Of a stretch of 64,000 nt of DNA, positions 49,615 through 58,408 are shown piece after piece. A program made the position numbers and the translations under genes. The stretch covers positions 62,001 through 126,000 of the forward strand of contig NZ_CP133216.1 in NCBI RefSeq assembly GCF_030930995.1, read 5' to 3'. The first letter of the stretch is position 1. Each line of letters begins with the position of its first letter. The notes under the pieces are model-generated. The model worked only from the letters and a program-made list of their open reading frames with translations. It made no database searches and was not told the origin of the DNA. Origin of the DNA: Thiothrix subterranea. GTDB taxonomy: Bacteria; Pseudomonadota; Gammaproteobacteria; Thiotrichales; Thiotrichaceae.

Positions 49615-50382
49615 ATGGGAAAAATCCTGACGGTGGCGATCCACAAAGGGGGGACAGGAAAAACCACCCTTGTATCACACCTTGCCCTGTATGCACGTAG
49701 CAAGAAGCTATCTGTCCTGATCATCGACATGGATGCCCAAGGTAATATCAGTGCTTTCTTCAATGTTGAGTCACCTACAGCCGGAGCATCAGCCCTGTTC
49801 CTGGAAGGGCAGGAAGCACCGATGCATAGCATTGACGGTGAAAACTTCAAACTAATACCCGCTGACAACGGATTATTGGGAATTGAACGTCTGCCTTTTG
49901 AGAGTGTGCAGCTATATCGGCAACGGTTGCGCAGCTTCGCTGCCACTTTTGATCTGGTGATCCTGGACACGCCTCCATCCATGGGATTCTCCATGCTGGC
50001 ACCGTTAATTGCGTCTGATTTTGCCGTAGCTCCTGTTATCCCTGATGCGTACAGCATCCGTGGGGTCAAGTCCCTGTACGCCAAAATCAAGGCGGTACGT
50101 AGCAAGTACAACCCATCCCTGAAATTTCTCGGACTGGTGCTAAACCGCTGGAACAGCCGGAATTCACAACAGGTGGAAATGGTGAAGAAATTCCAGGAAC
50201 TGCTGCCGGGACAGTTGATTGCTAATCCACTGGCAGACCGCTCAGCTATTGCCAATGCTGCCTACGATAGCAAGGCTGTATGGGATAAACCCAACGGTGG
50301 TGCTGCACGGGTAGCCGCAGTCGAGATGCTGGAAGTCATGGCTGAAATTATGGAAAAAATGGGCATGAGGAACAAAGGATGA
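49615..50382 (+). CDS. parA: ParA/IncC-like partition ATPase (replicon 2)
   Basis: 255 aa. Deviant Walker A HKGGTGKTTLVSHLALYARS at residues 7-26, DMDAQGNISAFFN, and LVILDTPPSMGFSMLAPLIA. Small ParA without HTH. ACGAGGAC lies just before the start. It overlaps parB by 4 nt. Together with parB and a TrfB-like gene it forms a control operon similar in content to korA-incC-korB of IncP plasmids, with korA moved to the end. Confidence 0.94.
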   Translation: MGKILTVAIHKGGTGKTTLVSHLALYARSKKLSVLIIDMDAQGNISAFFNVESPTAGASALFLEGQEAPMHSIDGENFKLIPADNGLLGIERLPFESVQLYRQRLRSFAATFDLVILDTPPSMGFSMLAPLIASDFAVAPVIPDAYSIRGVKSLYAKIKAVRSKYNPSLKFLGLVLNRWNSRNSQQVEMVKKFQELLPGQLIANPLADRSAIANAAYDSKAVWDKPNGGAARVAAVEMLEVMAEIMEKMGMRNKG

Positions 50383-51365
50383 AACAGGATGATTTCGGGT
50401 TAGGTTCCCTAGCCGCAGAACTGGAAGCAGACACTACCGTCATTGCCGAGTTGCTATTGCACCAGATTTCCCCTGACCCAGAACAACCCCGCAAGTCGAT
50501 TGACCCCGAAAAGTTGCAGCAACTGGCGGATTCCATCAAGGCACAAGGTGTCATTCAACCGATTGTGGTACGTAATGGGAATGCGTTTGACAGCTACATC
50601 ATTGTGGCCGGTGAACGTCGCTGGCGGGCTGCACAGATTGCTGGTCTGAATACCATTCCTGCTGTAGTACGCGAATTTGAACAAACTGCCCTAGCAGCAG
50701 CCCAGATCATTGAGAACATTGACCGGGAAGGCTTCACTCTGTTGGATGAAGTGCGGGCAGTCATGAAAATGTGTGAGCTTTGTGGATCAGCCAAGTCTGC
50801 CGGGGAGGCACTGGGAAAACCCAAAGCATGGATCTCGCAGCGGGTCAAAATTGGCACTGTTGGCGGCATTATCGAAACCTTCATTGAAGAGGGGGACAGC
50901 ACCGATGTGATGGGTACTTATCAGCTTGCCCGTTTCACGGAAAAGCACCCGGAAGAGGGTAAACAATTCATTGAAAACTGGATCCAGCACCCGGAATCAC
51001 GCGGCAGTTTGCGGGAGAAAGTAGCCGAGTTGTTTTTCCAGATGGACAGACCAAAGTCAGCCGTTGCTAACCAGGATGAAACCCCCGTATCTGCTACAAA
51101 TTCCGGGTCAATGGAGGCCGTTACGCCTGTTCAGACCGAACCAAAACCGGCTGTAGCCACTGTTGTGGCCCCAGTTGAACCCAAGGCAGTGCCTACAAGT
51201 GTGCAACAGGACGGAAGCAAACCCAAGGCTGCCCCAAAGGCAGAACACAAGCCGGAAAATGTAGTCAATTTCCGGGTGGGGGACGAAGAGGTTTTCCTAC
51301 AAACACCAACCCGCACGATTGTCCTCAACAAAGCGATGTTAAAGGTCATTCATGATCAACTGTAG
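50379..51365 (+). CDS. parB: ParB/KorB-like partition protein (replicon 2)
   Basis: 328 aa. ParB CTPase domain (LLHQISPDPEQPRKSIDPEK, AQGVIQPIVVRNG, GERRWRAAQIAGLNTIPAVV, ENIDREGFTLLDEV), HTH region (EALGKPKAWISQRVKIGTVG), and a Pro/Lys-rich linker. A short C-terminal segment (VNFRVGDEEVFLQTPTRTIV) resembles the KorB SH3-like end. An iteron box (51092-51106, TGCTACAAATTCCGG) lies inside the gene. It is the prime candidate to bind the eight GTTTTACATGTAAAAC palindromes. Confidence 0.92.
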   Translation: MKQDDFGLGSLAAELEADTTVIAELLLHQISPDPEQPRKSIDPEKLQQLADSIKAQGVIQPIVVRNGNAFDSYIIVAGERRWRAAQIAGLNTIPAVVREFEQTALAAAQIIENIDREGFTLLDEVRAVMKMCELCGSAKSAGEALGKPKAWISQRVKIGTVGGIIETFIEEGDSTDVMGTYQLARFTEKHPEEGKQFIENWIQHPESRGSLREKVAELFFQMDRPKSAVANQDETPVSATNSGSMEAVTPVQTEPKPAVATVVAPVEPKAVPTSVQQDGSKPKAAPKAEHKPENVVNFRVGDEEVFLQTPTRTIVLNKAMLKVIHDQL

Positions 51366-51768
51366 GTTGTCAGAGGAGGATTTCAGACGGACAGTTGCCA
51401 CCCTGAAACGTTTTAGGGAACGTCCCCAACAAGCAGCATGGCGGGTACTGGTTGCAGGGGAAACGCTGGAGACAGCCGCCGCTGTACTGGATATTTCCAA
51501 AGAGGCCGTCAGGAAATCCGTTGGTAGGGTTGCCACTGCATGGCAACACCTAAACCTCTCGGAACTGGATGCCGCCCGTGAAGCCGCTATTGGTCTGATG
51601 CGGGAAATCATGCCGGGACAAGGTATCCCAAAGGGTTGGGAACCTGTGGTTGTTTACCTGCCTCGCAGCATGGCAAAAAGTATCCGTGAACTGGAAATCC
51701 AACAACTTGCTGCGGTACAAAAGAATAATAACAGCAATCCTGTAAACACCCAGACAGCACACCATTAA
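51352..51768 (+). CDS. TrfB/KorA-like transcriptional repressor
   Basis: 138 aa. The HTH region GETLETAAAVLDISKEAVRK (about residues 36-55) and the segment WEPVVVYLPRSMAKSIRELE match the TrfB-related family (KorA of IncP: LTxxxF... plus a VTAVLP-like strand). It overlaps parB by 14 nt. KorA-type proteins bind short palindromes and repress replication, partition and transfer promoters. Candidate targets here are ACCTATATAGGT and the GTTTTACATGTAAAAC family. Confidence 0.75.
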   Translation: MINCRLSEEDFRRTVATLKRFRERPQQAAWRVLVAGETLETAAAVLDISKEAVRKSVGRVATAWQHLNLSELDAAREAAIGLMREIMPGQGIPKGWEPVVVYLPRSMAKSIRELEIQQLAAVQKNNNSNPVNTQTAHH

Positions 51769-52193
51769 TGCCGGACGTATACCCAAATCTGCTGCTGACA
51801 GGCAAACATGGGCTGTATTCACTACGTCTGGTGGCAGGCCGTCCCGCACAGATTGTGGCAGGAAAGCAGCACAAAGGGCTGATGTTTGAAGCAGGGCAGA
51901 CCTTCTGTTATGTGCTGGCAGGCGGTGGTCAGGCTAGTGCCTGGGTGGTACGCAACCGGGCAGGTCAGCATTCATTACCGGGGCTGGAAAAGCCGGTGGT
52001 ACTGTTGCTGGAGGCTGCCGGGAAACTGCGAGTACAACGCCTGTTGAAAACCTTCAAATTGCTCAAGGATAACCAGACCAATCTTACCGCCATCCCTTTG
52101 GAAACATTCATCCAGTGGGATTCCCTGTTGGCAGGAAAACGTTACCAAACAGACTGGATACTGACAAAGCTACCTGCTGTTGATGGGAGCTAA
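51768..52193 (+). CDS. Hypothetical protein of the control operon
   Basis: 141 aa. It begins within the stop of the previous gene (TAATG), so it is translationally coupled to it. No signal peptide, membrane helix or recognised motif. Composition suggests a small mixed alpha/beta domain (LLLTGKHGLYSLRLVAGRPA; PVVLLLEAAGKLRVQRLLKT). Function unknown; its place after parA-parB-trfB suggests plasmid maintenance or transfer control. Confidence 0.65.
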   Translation: MPDVYPNLLLTGKHGLYSLRLVAGRPAQIVAGKQHKGLMFEAGQTFCYVLAGGGQASAWVVRNRAGQHSLPGLEKPVVLLLEAAGKLRVQRLLKTFKLLKDNQTNLTAIPLETFIQWDSLLAGKRYQTDWILTKLPAVDGS

Positions 52194-52203
52194 CCGGACT
52201 TCG

Positions 52204-52218
52204 TGCTACAGATTCCGG
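52204..52218 (+). repeat. Solitary iteron box between control operon and deoxyribosyltransferase gene
   Basis: TGCTACAGATTCCGG, exact, touching the 3' end of the minus-strand gene at 52219. Confidence 0.75.
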
Positions 52219-52695
52219 CTATCGCTGGCGGGCTGATGGTAGCCCCAATGCCTGCAAGACAACGCCTACCAGATCATCCCGATCATGCACAATCTTGTCA
52301 CACGCCATCTCAATCATGGCATTGACAATGGCGGTGGCGGATTCACCGGCTTTACGGAAATCGGTGCGGATACCGATGATGGTTTGCCCTGCTGATTTGC
52401 GGCTGAAGAAGTAACCTATCTCCCAAGCTGTGCCATCGTCCACCTGCGTCCCATCCAGCAAGGCCACCACGATATGGGCATTGTCCAGACCGTCCTTGCA
52501 GCGCCGGAATATCTCCTGCCGGGCAGCACTGCCCAACGTGGCTATCTCTTCGCTCGTGATCAGTTCATAAGGCCAGATGACATCCAAAGCCATGTCCCGT
52601 TGTGCCGCTGACTGCAACAGCAATGCTTTCGTCTGGGTGTGCCAGATGCGTTCTGCTTCTGTGAACAATGGCCCGGCGAGGTAAATGCAGGTCAT
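52219..52695 (-). CDS. Nucleoside 2-deoxyribosyltransferase-like protein
   Basis: 158 aa from ATG at 52695 (AAGGA about 11 nt upstream); starts at 52707 or further up are possible. Family motifs: IYLAGPLFTEAERIWHTQTK at the N-terminus, VVALLDGTQVDDGTAWEIGY (the DG...DxGTxxE substrate/catalytic region) and TIIGIRTDFRK. Members exchange bases on deoxynucleosides or cleave N-glycosidic bonds. On mobile elements a nucleotide-signal or defence role is conceivable but not shown. Confidence 0.88.
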   Translation of the reverse strand: MTCIYLAGPLFTEAERIWHTQTKALLLQSAAQRDMALDVIWPYELITSEEIATLGSAARQEIFRRCKDGLDNAHIVVALLDGTQVDDGTAWEIGYFFSRKSAGQTIIGIRTDFRKAGESATAIVNAMIEMACDKIVHDRDDLVGVVLQALGLPSARQR

Positions 52696-52943
52696 GCAGG
52701 TGTACATCCTTGGTGATTTGGAGAGCGGCCTACTATAGCAGCCCGGATGGGGTTTCCGTTCACGGTGAATGACCATTTGTAGCAGCAAAAGGACAGGGTA
52801 GTCTGGCGATTGTGGCGCAACCAGACCAGGCATTTTAGGGTACATATCGCCCGTTACGTGACGGGGAATGGATGGCAGATAAGGGGTTGGCTTGTATCAG
52901 CCAACAGGACATGGGTTGGGATTTATTCGGGAAGGAGGGTGAT

Positions 52944-53453
52944 ATGCACTGGCGTGGACGCATCGTGCTGTTGTTGTTGGTAATGGGATGTGTGCTGGCA
53001 ACCATTGCGGTGGCACAAATGAAAACCCCGCTGCTGATCTGGAACACCACCAGCAGTTTGTCGAAAGGTTTTTACAAGGTCGAACCCGGTTATACCTACG
53101 GTGACATTGTGGCATTCGACATCCCGGCACATTTCCGTCCGTTGGTGCAGGAACGCGGCTGGATCCCGTTGTATGACCGATTATTGAAACGGATTGTGGG
53201 CAGGGCAGGGGATACCATTTGCATCCACCAGACAGACATTACCCTGAACGGTGAATGGTTTGATAAAACCAGTCTAAGCGACTCGAAAGGCAGACCCATG
53301 CCGCAACTGGATGGTTGCCATACTGTGCAAACTGGACACCTTTGGGTGATGCTGAAAGACAACCCGTTGTCGCTGGATTCGCGCTATTTTGGGGAAGTGG
53401 ATGAAGCGACAGTTTACGGCAAGGCAAGCCTTGTCTGGGGCTATCAAAACTGA
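52944..53453 (+). CDS. traF: TraF conjugal transfer signal peptidase (S26)
   Basis: 169 aa from ATG at 52944, preceded by a strong AAGGAGG (52932-52938); the frame is open further up but without support. Membrane anchor GRIVLLLLVMGCVLATIAVA, catalytic Ser region WNTTSSLSKGFYKVEPGYTY and Lys region LLKRIVGRAGDTICI, as in the S26 TraF family. TraF processes and cyclises the TrbC pilin in IncP-type systems. The target pilin gene is 34 kb away in this arrangement. Confidence 0.93.
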   Translation: MHWRGRIVLLLLVMGCVLATIAVAQMKTPLLIWNTTSSLSKGFYKVEPGYTYGDIVAFDIPAHFRPLVQERGWIPLYDRLLKRIVGRAGDTICIHQTDITLNGEWFDKTSLSDSKGRPMPQLDGCHTVQTGHLWVMLKDNPLSLDSRYFGEVDEATVYGKASLVWGYQN

Positions 53454-53480
53454 GAATGGTGCAGCGTTTGTTGCATCACA

Positions 53481-53530
53481 TTTTGCAGGTGTCCTGCATT
53501 TCCGCTGCAAAACCTTTTGCAATCCTGCTG
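53481..53530 (+). other. Candidate oriT
   Basis: In the 53454-53940 gap, nested inverted repeats TTTTGCAG/CTGCAAAA (53481-53488, 53505-53512), TGCAGG-TGT-CCTGCA (53484-53498) and TGCAAAA-CC-TTTTGCA (53506-53521) lead directly into AATCCTGC (53521-53528). This is one base from the MOBP nic consensus YATCCTGY. It is upstream of the relaxase gene, where oriT is expected. A second, perfect match CATCCTGT lies on the minus strand at 53938-53931 but lacks adjacent inverted repeats. The rest of the gap holds palindrome copy 2 (53706-53737). Confidence 0.5.
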
Positions 53531-53705
53531 CAACCGTTCTGCGGTTTTTGCCCTGAACGGATATAAAAGCATACCTTACCCCCGTTGCCTTACCTGCCTG
53601 CCCGCTAAACCTCTCCTGTATCAGGGCTACCCAGCACAGCAAGAGCCTGTCCACCCAGACGGCTTGCAGTTACCTTGGGTATTCCTTGTCCCATCATCCT
53701 GGTGG

Positions 53706-53737
53706 TAAATACCTTGGGGTCTGGGGTGACACCCCAG
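53706..53737. repeat. Palindromic element, copy 2
   Basis: TAAATACCTTGGGGT then the perfect 17-bp inverted repeat CTGGGGTGACACCCCAG. See copy 1 at 49227. Confidence 0.5.
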
Positions 53738-53940
53738 CTAAATCCTGTAGTAGTGGAAAAGATACCGCTCGTCAGCGGTTAGCTTGTGGGGAAATGGGTA
53801 GTGCAAGATAAAGGTGTTGTAGCAGGTACTTTTCAAGTCCCTGAAAACCCACACTAAATGATGCTACAACGGTGTGTAGGTTTGTAGCTTGCTGATAACA
53901 ACTTATTGTATTTAAAGCAATAACCATTCTACAGGATGTC

Positions 53941-55884
53941 ATGATGGGTAAAAAGGACACTTACGACGACCTCCCACTTCGGGTTGACCTGCGGGCGAAA
54001 AAGAAGGGGGAACCTGCGGTTTCCTTGCGCCGTGGTGGTGCGAAGCCTAAACGTCTTTCCAACCTGAAACCCTCGCGCATTGGTCCCATTCGTGGTGTAT
54101 CAGCCCCTGCAACCCGTACCCCTGAACGCCTAGGATCCCGCCGGGTGGTGGTCAAAGCAAGAGTCATCAAAATGACCGCTTACGGGGTTGGCGCTGCCAA
54201 ACTTCACCTGCGTTACCTTGACCGTGAAGGGACAGGGCAGGGTGCAGAACGTGAGGGTTTTTTTGACCGCGAAGGGGAGGGGATCCAGCGTCAGGAAGTG
54301 GATGCTATTCGTGAAGGTGAGCCGCACCAGTTCCGTTTGATTGTTTCACCGGAAGATGCGGAACGTCTGGATCTGAAAGCGTACACCCGCAAGCTGATGG
54401 GACAGGTGGAGTCAGACCTTGGACGCAAGCTGGACTGGAAGGCCATTAACCACTACAACACCGATAACCCCCACACCCATATTGTGATCCACGGTCTTGA
54501 CCAAAAAGGTGAGGAAGTTTTCATTGACCGTGAGTACATCTCTAACGGTATCCGCCATCGTGCCGCCGAGCTGGCAACCCAGGAACTTGGCCACCGGCTG
54601 GAACACGAAATCCGTGACTCCATCCAGAAAGAAATCAAGGCGAAGTCATTCACCCGCGCCGACCGTGAACTGATCCAGCAATCCCAAGATAACCGCATTA
54701 CCTTTGATGTTGCCGGGGATACCCCGGCTGCCCGGCTGCAACGCTCGCGGTTATTGGGGCGTTTGCAGGAACTGGAGCGTTTTGGCTATGCAGAAAAGGT
54801 TGCCGGGCAACAATGGCGTTTGGCAGACCACCTGCCGGACAAACTGAAACAACTGGGACAATACGATGAGGCGATGACCCGGCTAAAACGTGCAGAACAG
54901 CAGTTGGGGTATCCAGCCAATGGCTACCGCTTGCATGATTCTACTATTGGTAATCCATTGGAGGGGGTAGTTCTTGACCGTGGCCTTAGTGATGAAATGT
55001 CCGAGCGAGGCTATCTCATTTTGGGAAGCCGTGATGGCGTTTTACATCAAGTTCCTGTCAGTAACCTCTCACAAGAGGAAACCAGGGTCGGGCAGGTTAT
55101 CCGGGTGCAGGTACTGGAGGAAAAGTCCGTCAAGGCTGCTGACTGGAATATTGCCGGTTACGCTGCTGCGCATGACGGGATTTACCATGCCGAATCCCAT
55201 GCAACCTGGGCGATAGAGGCGGGGAAGATTACCCCCGCACAGCAAGAGAGTTACCTTCACGCTCACCAGCTCCGTTTGAACACGCTCTCCAATCTGGGTG
55301 TGGTGAAGTCCATTGAGGGTAATCGCTGGCAAATCCCGGAAAACCTGCCTGACCAAGTGCAAGCATTGGCACAAAAAGACAGCCGTACTACCCGCGCCGT
55401 GTTCGTTGCCCAGCACCAACTCCCTATAGATACCCAAGTCACTTACCGTGGTCGTACTTGGCTAGATGAGCATTATCACGAGCTGATAGAAGACAGTAGG
55501 CCGCAAGGTGTCGCCATCAAGTTGCGCAATACTGCTGTTTTACGAGCGCAATGGCTAGCGGGGCAAGGGCTGGAAGCCGGGACACAGGCTTCCCGTTCGG
55601 CACTGGACAACATGGAACGCCAGACACTGGCAGCGCAGGTCAGGCAAAAGACGGGGCTACCTTTCCGCCCGTTGGCAGCCGGTGAATCCATGCAAGGCAA
55701 GGTGTTGGGGGTGGTCGATGTCCCATCCAACCGCCGTTATGCGGTGATCGCCAACAGCAAGGAATTTTCCATGGTTCCGTGGAAACAGGAACCCCTGCCG
55801 CCCAAAGGCATGAACATGGCTATTGGCATCAACCCGCAGGGTAGGGCGTGGAGTAAACAGATTCAGAAAGGGATCGCACGATGA
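53941..55884 (+). CDS. Relaxase (VirD2-like with DUF3363, MOBP)
   Basis: 647 aa. A basic N-terminus (VDLRAKKKGEPAVSLRRGGA) is followed by a relaxase domain with the HxH metal motif NPHTHIVIHGLDQKGEEVFI (about residues 175-195). A long C-terminal DUF3363 region (ADHLPDKLKQLGQYDEAMTR and further repeats of similar units) completes it. It nicks oriT, stays covalently bound to the 5' end and pilots the strand into the recipient. It is the first gene of a tightly coupled relaxase-traG-RHH-trbB operon. Confidence 0.92.
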   Translation: MMGKKDTYDDLPLRVDLRAKKKGEPAVSLRRGGAKPKRLSNLKPSRIGPIRGVSAPATRTPERLGSRRVVVKARVIKMTAYGVGAAKLHLRYLDREGTGQGAEREGFFDREGEGIQRQEVDAIREGEPHQFRLIVSPEDAERLDLKAYTRKLMGQVESDLGRKLDWKAINHYNTDNPHTHIVIHGLDQKGEEVFIDREYISNGIRHRAAELATQELGHRLEHEIRDSIQKEIKAKSFTRADRELIQQSQDNRITFDVAGDTPAARLQRSRLLGRLQELERFGYAEKVAGQQWRLADHLPDKLKQLGQYDEAMTRLKRAEQQLGYPANGYRLHDSTIGNPLEGVVLDRGLSDEMSERGYLILGSRDGVLHQVPVSNLSQEETRVGQVIRVQVLEEKSVKAADWNIAGYAAAHDGIYHAESHATWAIEAGKITPAQQESYLHAHQLRLNTLSNLGVVKSIEGNRWQIPENLPDQVQALAQKDSRTTRAVFVAQHQLPIDTQVTYRGRTWLDEHYHELIEDSRPQGVAIKLRNTAVLRAQWLAGQGLEAGTQASRSALDNMERQTLAAQVRQKTGLPFRPLAAGESMQGKVLGVVDVPSNRRYAVIANSKEFSMVPWKQEPLPPKGMNMAIGINPQGRAWSKQIQKGIAR

Positions 55885-57950
55885 GTCAAATGCGTGGCAC
55901 CACCATCTTGTGGGGACAGTTCATCGTGGCCTTCATCGGAGCCATGATTGCCCTGCAAACTGCGACCCAGTTTGTGGCACATAAACTGGGGTATCAGGAG
56001 GCGCTGGGGGAGCCTGCCTACCATGTGTTCGGGACACCGTGTTACTGGCCATGGAAATATTGGGCATGGCTGTACCAGTACGACTATTATGCCAAGACCG
56101 TTTTCTTTCAGGGTTCCCTGATCATTTATGGCGGGGTGTTCGCCATTTTCATGGTGATTGTGTTCATGTCGGTGAACCGCGCCAAACGTAACCAACACCC
56201 GGATGCTTATGGCACTGCCCGTTGGGCAACACTGAAAGACATGAAAAAGGCGGGGGTGCTGGTGGACGAGGGGATTGTGCTGGCACAAACGCATGACCGT
56301 GAGCGCACCTTGTTACGGCACAATGGCCCGGAACACTGTTTTGTGTTTGCACCCACCCGCAGTGGTAAAGGAGTGGGGATTGTTATCCCGACCTTGCTAA
56401 GCTGGCGGGCATCGGTGCTGGTCTATGACATGAAACGCGAGAACTGGGACATTACCGCCGGTTGGCGCAAACAGTTTTCCCATGTACTGCGGTTTGAACC
56501 GACCGCTTCTTTTTCGGTGCGTTTCAATCCGTTGTTGGAAGTACGCAAAGGGGAAAATGAAGTCCGTGATGTGCAGAACATTGCCGACATCCTGGTGGAT
56601 CCCGATGGCAGCAAGGATCGCATGGATCATTGGGAAAAGACCGGGCATTCCCTGCTAGTCGGGGCTATCCTGCACGTCCTTTATGCTGAACCGGACAAAA
56701 CCCTGACGGGGGTAGCCAAGTTCCTGAGTGACCCTGACCGGACATTTTTCAAGACCCTGAACCACATGCTCCAATGCAGACATCTGGGTGACCGGGTACA
56801 TCCAGTGGTGGCTTCTGCCGCCCGCGAGTTGCTGAACAAGAGTGAGAATGAGCTGTCCGGTGTTCTGTCCACGGCGATGAGTTTCTTGGGGCTATACCGT
56901 GACCCGATCATTTCCCGTAACACTGCCGTCAGCGACTTTACGATTGTTGACCTGATGAATGCCAAGAACCCGGTCAGCCTTTATATCGTTGTCCCGCCGA
57001 GTGATGCTGACCGTACCCGCCCGTTGATACGCCTGATGCTCAACCAGATAGGCCGCCGCCTGACGGAAAGCATGGGGCAGGATGGCAAACCGCACCGTCA
57101 TGACTTGCTAATGTTGTTGGATGAGTTCCCGACCTTGGGACGCTTGACGTTTTTTGAAAGTGAGCTGGCCTACATGGCAGGTTACGGTATCCGCGCCTTG
57201 CTGATTGCGCAGTCCCTCAACCAGATTGAAAAAGCCTACGGGCCGAACAACTCCATTCTCGACAACAGCCATATCCGGGTCACTTACGGCACACTGGATG
57301 ACCGCACCGCCAAACGTATCTCGGAAATGCTGGGGACGGCGACCGAAAACCGGCGGCAAACCAACTATGCGGGTCACCGGCTTGCACCTTGGCTGGGACA
57401 CGTCATGGTCAGTGAACAGGAATCCCCGCGTGCCTTGCTGACACCGGGTGAAGTGCTACAGTTTCCGGCTAATGAAGCCTTGGTGATGGTGGGCGGAAAC
57501 CCACCTTATCGGGGATTGAAGGTCAGGTACTACGAAGACAGGCGATTTATGAACAGGGCAAGGTTGCCACGCCCTGATGCCGCCGAATGGCAGGGAAAAG
57601 AACTCAAGGGGCTGGGTCTTCCCAGTTCCTGGTTACATCTGCCAGCCCCGGCAGTGGAGCCAGAGCAACCGTCAGGCGCTAACGGTAATGCTGCATCAGC
57701 GGGGATTGCTGGTGGTGTAGTGCTGGAGGGTGAAATCCAGCATAACCCGGAATGGGGAATATCTGTTGATGACCGGCAACAGCCAGAAAAATCAAAACCC
57801 AAGCTGGAAATGGATGATGGCCATCAGGATGCGGAAAAACGCAAAATGCGCGAACTGGAGCAGCAACGCACGGAACGCAACCGGCAACTGGGCAGGCAGC
57901 GGGCTATCGAACAATCACGCCAGCCGAGTGGGGGAGGGATGCCACTATGA
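55881..57950 (+). CDS. traG: TraG/VirD4 coupling protein
   Basis: 689 aa. Two N-terminal membrane helices (FIVAFIGAMIALQTATQFVA; GSLIIYGGVFAIFMVIVFMS), Walker A FAPTRSGKGVGIVIPTLLSW, Walker B LLMLLDEFPTLGRLTFFESE, and conserved AGYGIRALLIAQSLNQIEKA. It couples the relaxosome to the T4SS. The C-terminal 90 residues are charged and variable, probably substrate-recognition. It overlaps both neighbours by 4 nt. Confidence 0.96.
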   Translation: MSQMRGTTILWGQFIVAFIGAMIALQTATQFVAHKLGYQEALGEPAYHVFGTPCYWPWKYWAWLYQYDYYAKTVFFQGSLIIYGGVFAIFMVIVFMSVNRAKRNQHPDAYGTARWATLKDMKKAGVLVDEGIVLAQTHDRERTLLRHNGPEHCFVFAPTRSGKGVGIVIPTLLSWRASVLVYDMKRENWDITAGWRKQFSHVLRFEPTASFSVRFNPLLEVRKGENEVRDVQNIADILVDPDGSKDRMDHWEKTGHSLLVGAILHVLYAEPDKTLTGVAKFLSDPDRTFFKTLNHMLQCRHLGDRVHPVVASAARELLNKSENELSGVLSTAMSFLGLYRDPIISRNTAVSDFTIVDLMNAKNPVSLYIVVPPSDADRTRPLIRLMLNQIGRRLTESMGQDGKPHRHDLLMLLDEFPTLGRLTFFESELAYMAGYGIRALLIAQSLNQIEKAYGPNNSILDNSHIRVTYGTLDDRTAKRISEMLGTATENRRQTNYAGHRLAPWLGHVMVSEQESPRALLTPGEVLQFPANEALVMVGGNPPYRGLKVRYYEDRRFMNRARLPRPDAAEWQGKELKGLGLPSSWLHLPAPAVEPEQPSGANGNAASAGIAGGVVLEGEIQHNPEWGISVDDRQQPEKSKPKLEMDDGHQDAEKRKMRELEQQRTERNRQLGRQRAIEQSRQPSGGGMPL

Positions 57951-58408
57951 GTAAGCCAGTCCCTTATGCGGCTTTGAATATCAGGATACAGCACGATACC
58001 AAGAAACGATTGGAAGCCTATGCTGCTGCCAAAGGTCAATCACAGGGCAGTATTGTGGAGGCTGCCTTGCGTGAATACCTGGATGACTCCAGCCAGGCAA
58101 CCCTGATCTTGCGGGAGCTGGGCAGGTTACGGCGTGGGGTAGGGCGGATGGAGCGCAACCTGGATGTCATGGACGCGGGTTTAGCGGGTTTTGTGCAGAT
58201 GTGGCTGGCCTATAACCCACCGTTGCCGGGAGGGCAGAAAGAAGCAGCACAGGCCATGGCGGCAGAGCGGTTTGACCAGTTCATTACCTTTATCCAGCAT
58301 CAGATCAGGCAACACAAGACTTTCATTGCCCAAGTGGCTGAAGACAACCTGTTAAAGAACGAGGACATCCGTGCTTTGCTGGACATGGAAGGGGAGGGCA
58401 AGGCATGA
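57947..58408 (+). CDS. Ribbon-helix-helix (CopG-like) protein
   Basis: 153 aa. An N-terminal RHH motif (ALNIRIQHDTKKRLEAYAAA to SIVEAALREYLDDSSQATLI) is followed by a helical C-terminus. This gene, between traG and trbB, is the CopG-family regulator found in the same position in Tn4371-type conjugation modules, probably regulating or aiding the relaxosome. ATGA overlaps on both sides. Confidence 0.88.
   Translation: MSKPVPYAALNIRIQHDTKKRLEAYAAAKGQSQGSIVEAALREYLDDSSQATLILRELGRLRRGVGRMERNLDVMDAGLAGFVQMWLAYNPPLPGGQKEAAQAMAAERFDQFITFIQHQIRQHKTFIAQVAEDNLLKNEDIRALLDMEGEGKA

Noticed and set aside
52872-52943. Longer TraF start
   Set aside because: The ATG at 52944 has a much stronger ribosome site (AAGGAGG) and leads directly into the membrane anchor.
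57454-57468. TGCTACAGTTTCCGG inside traG as another iteron box
   Set aside because: One mismatch in a conserved coding region, isolated from the replicon; chance cannot be excluded, so it was not counted.
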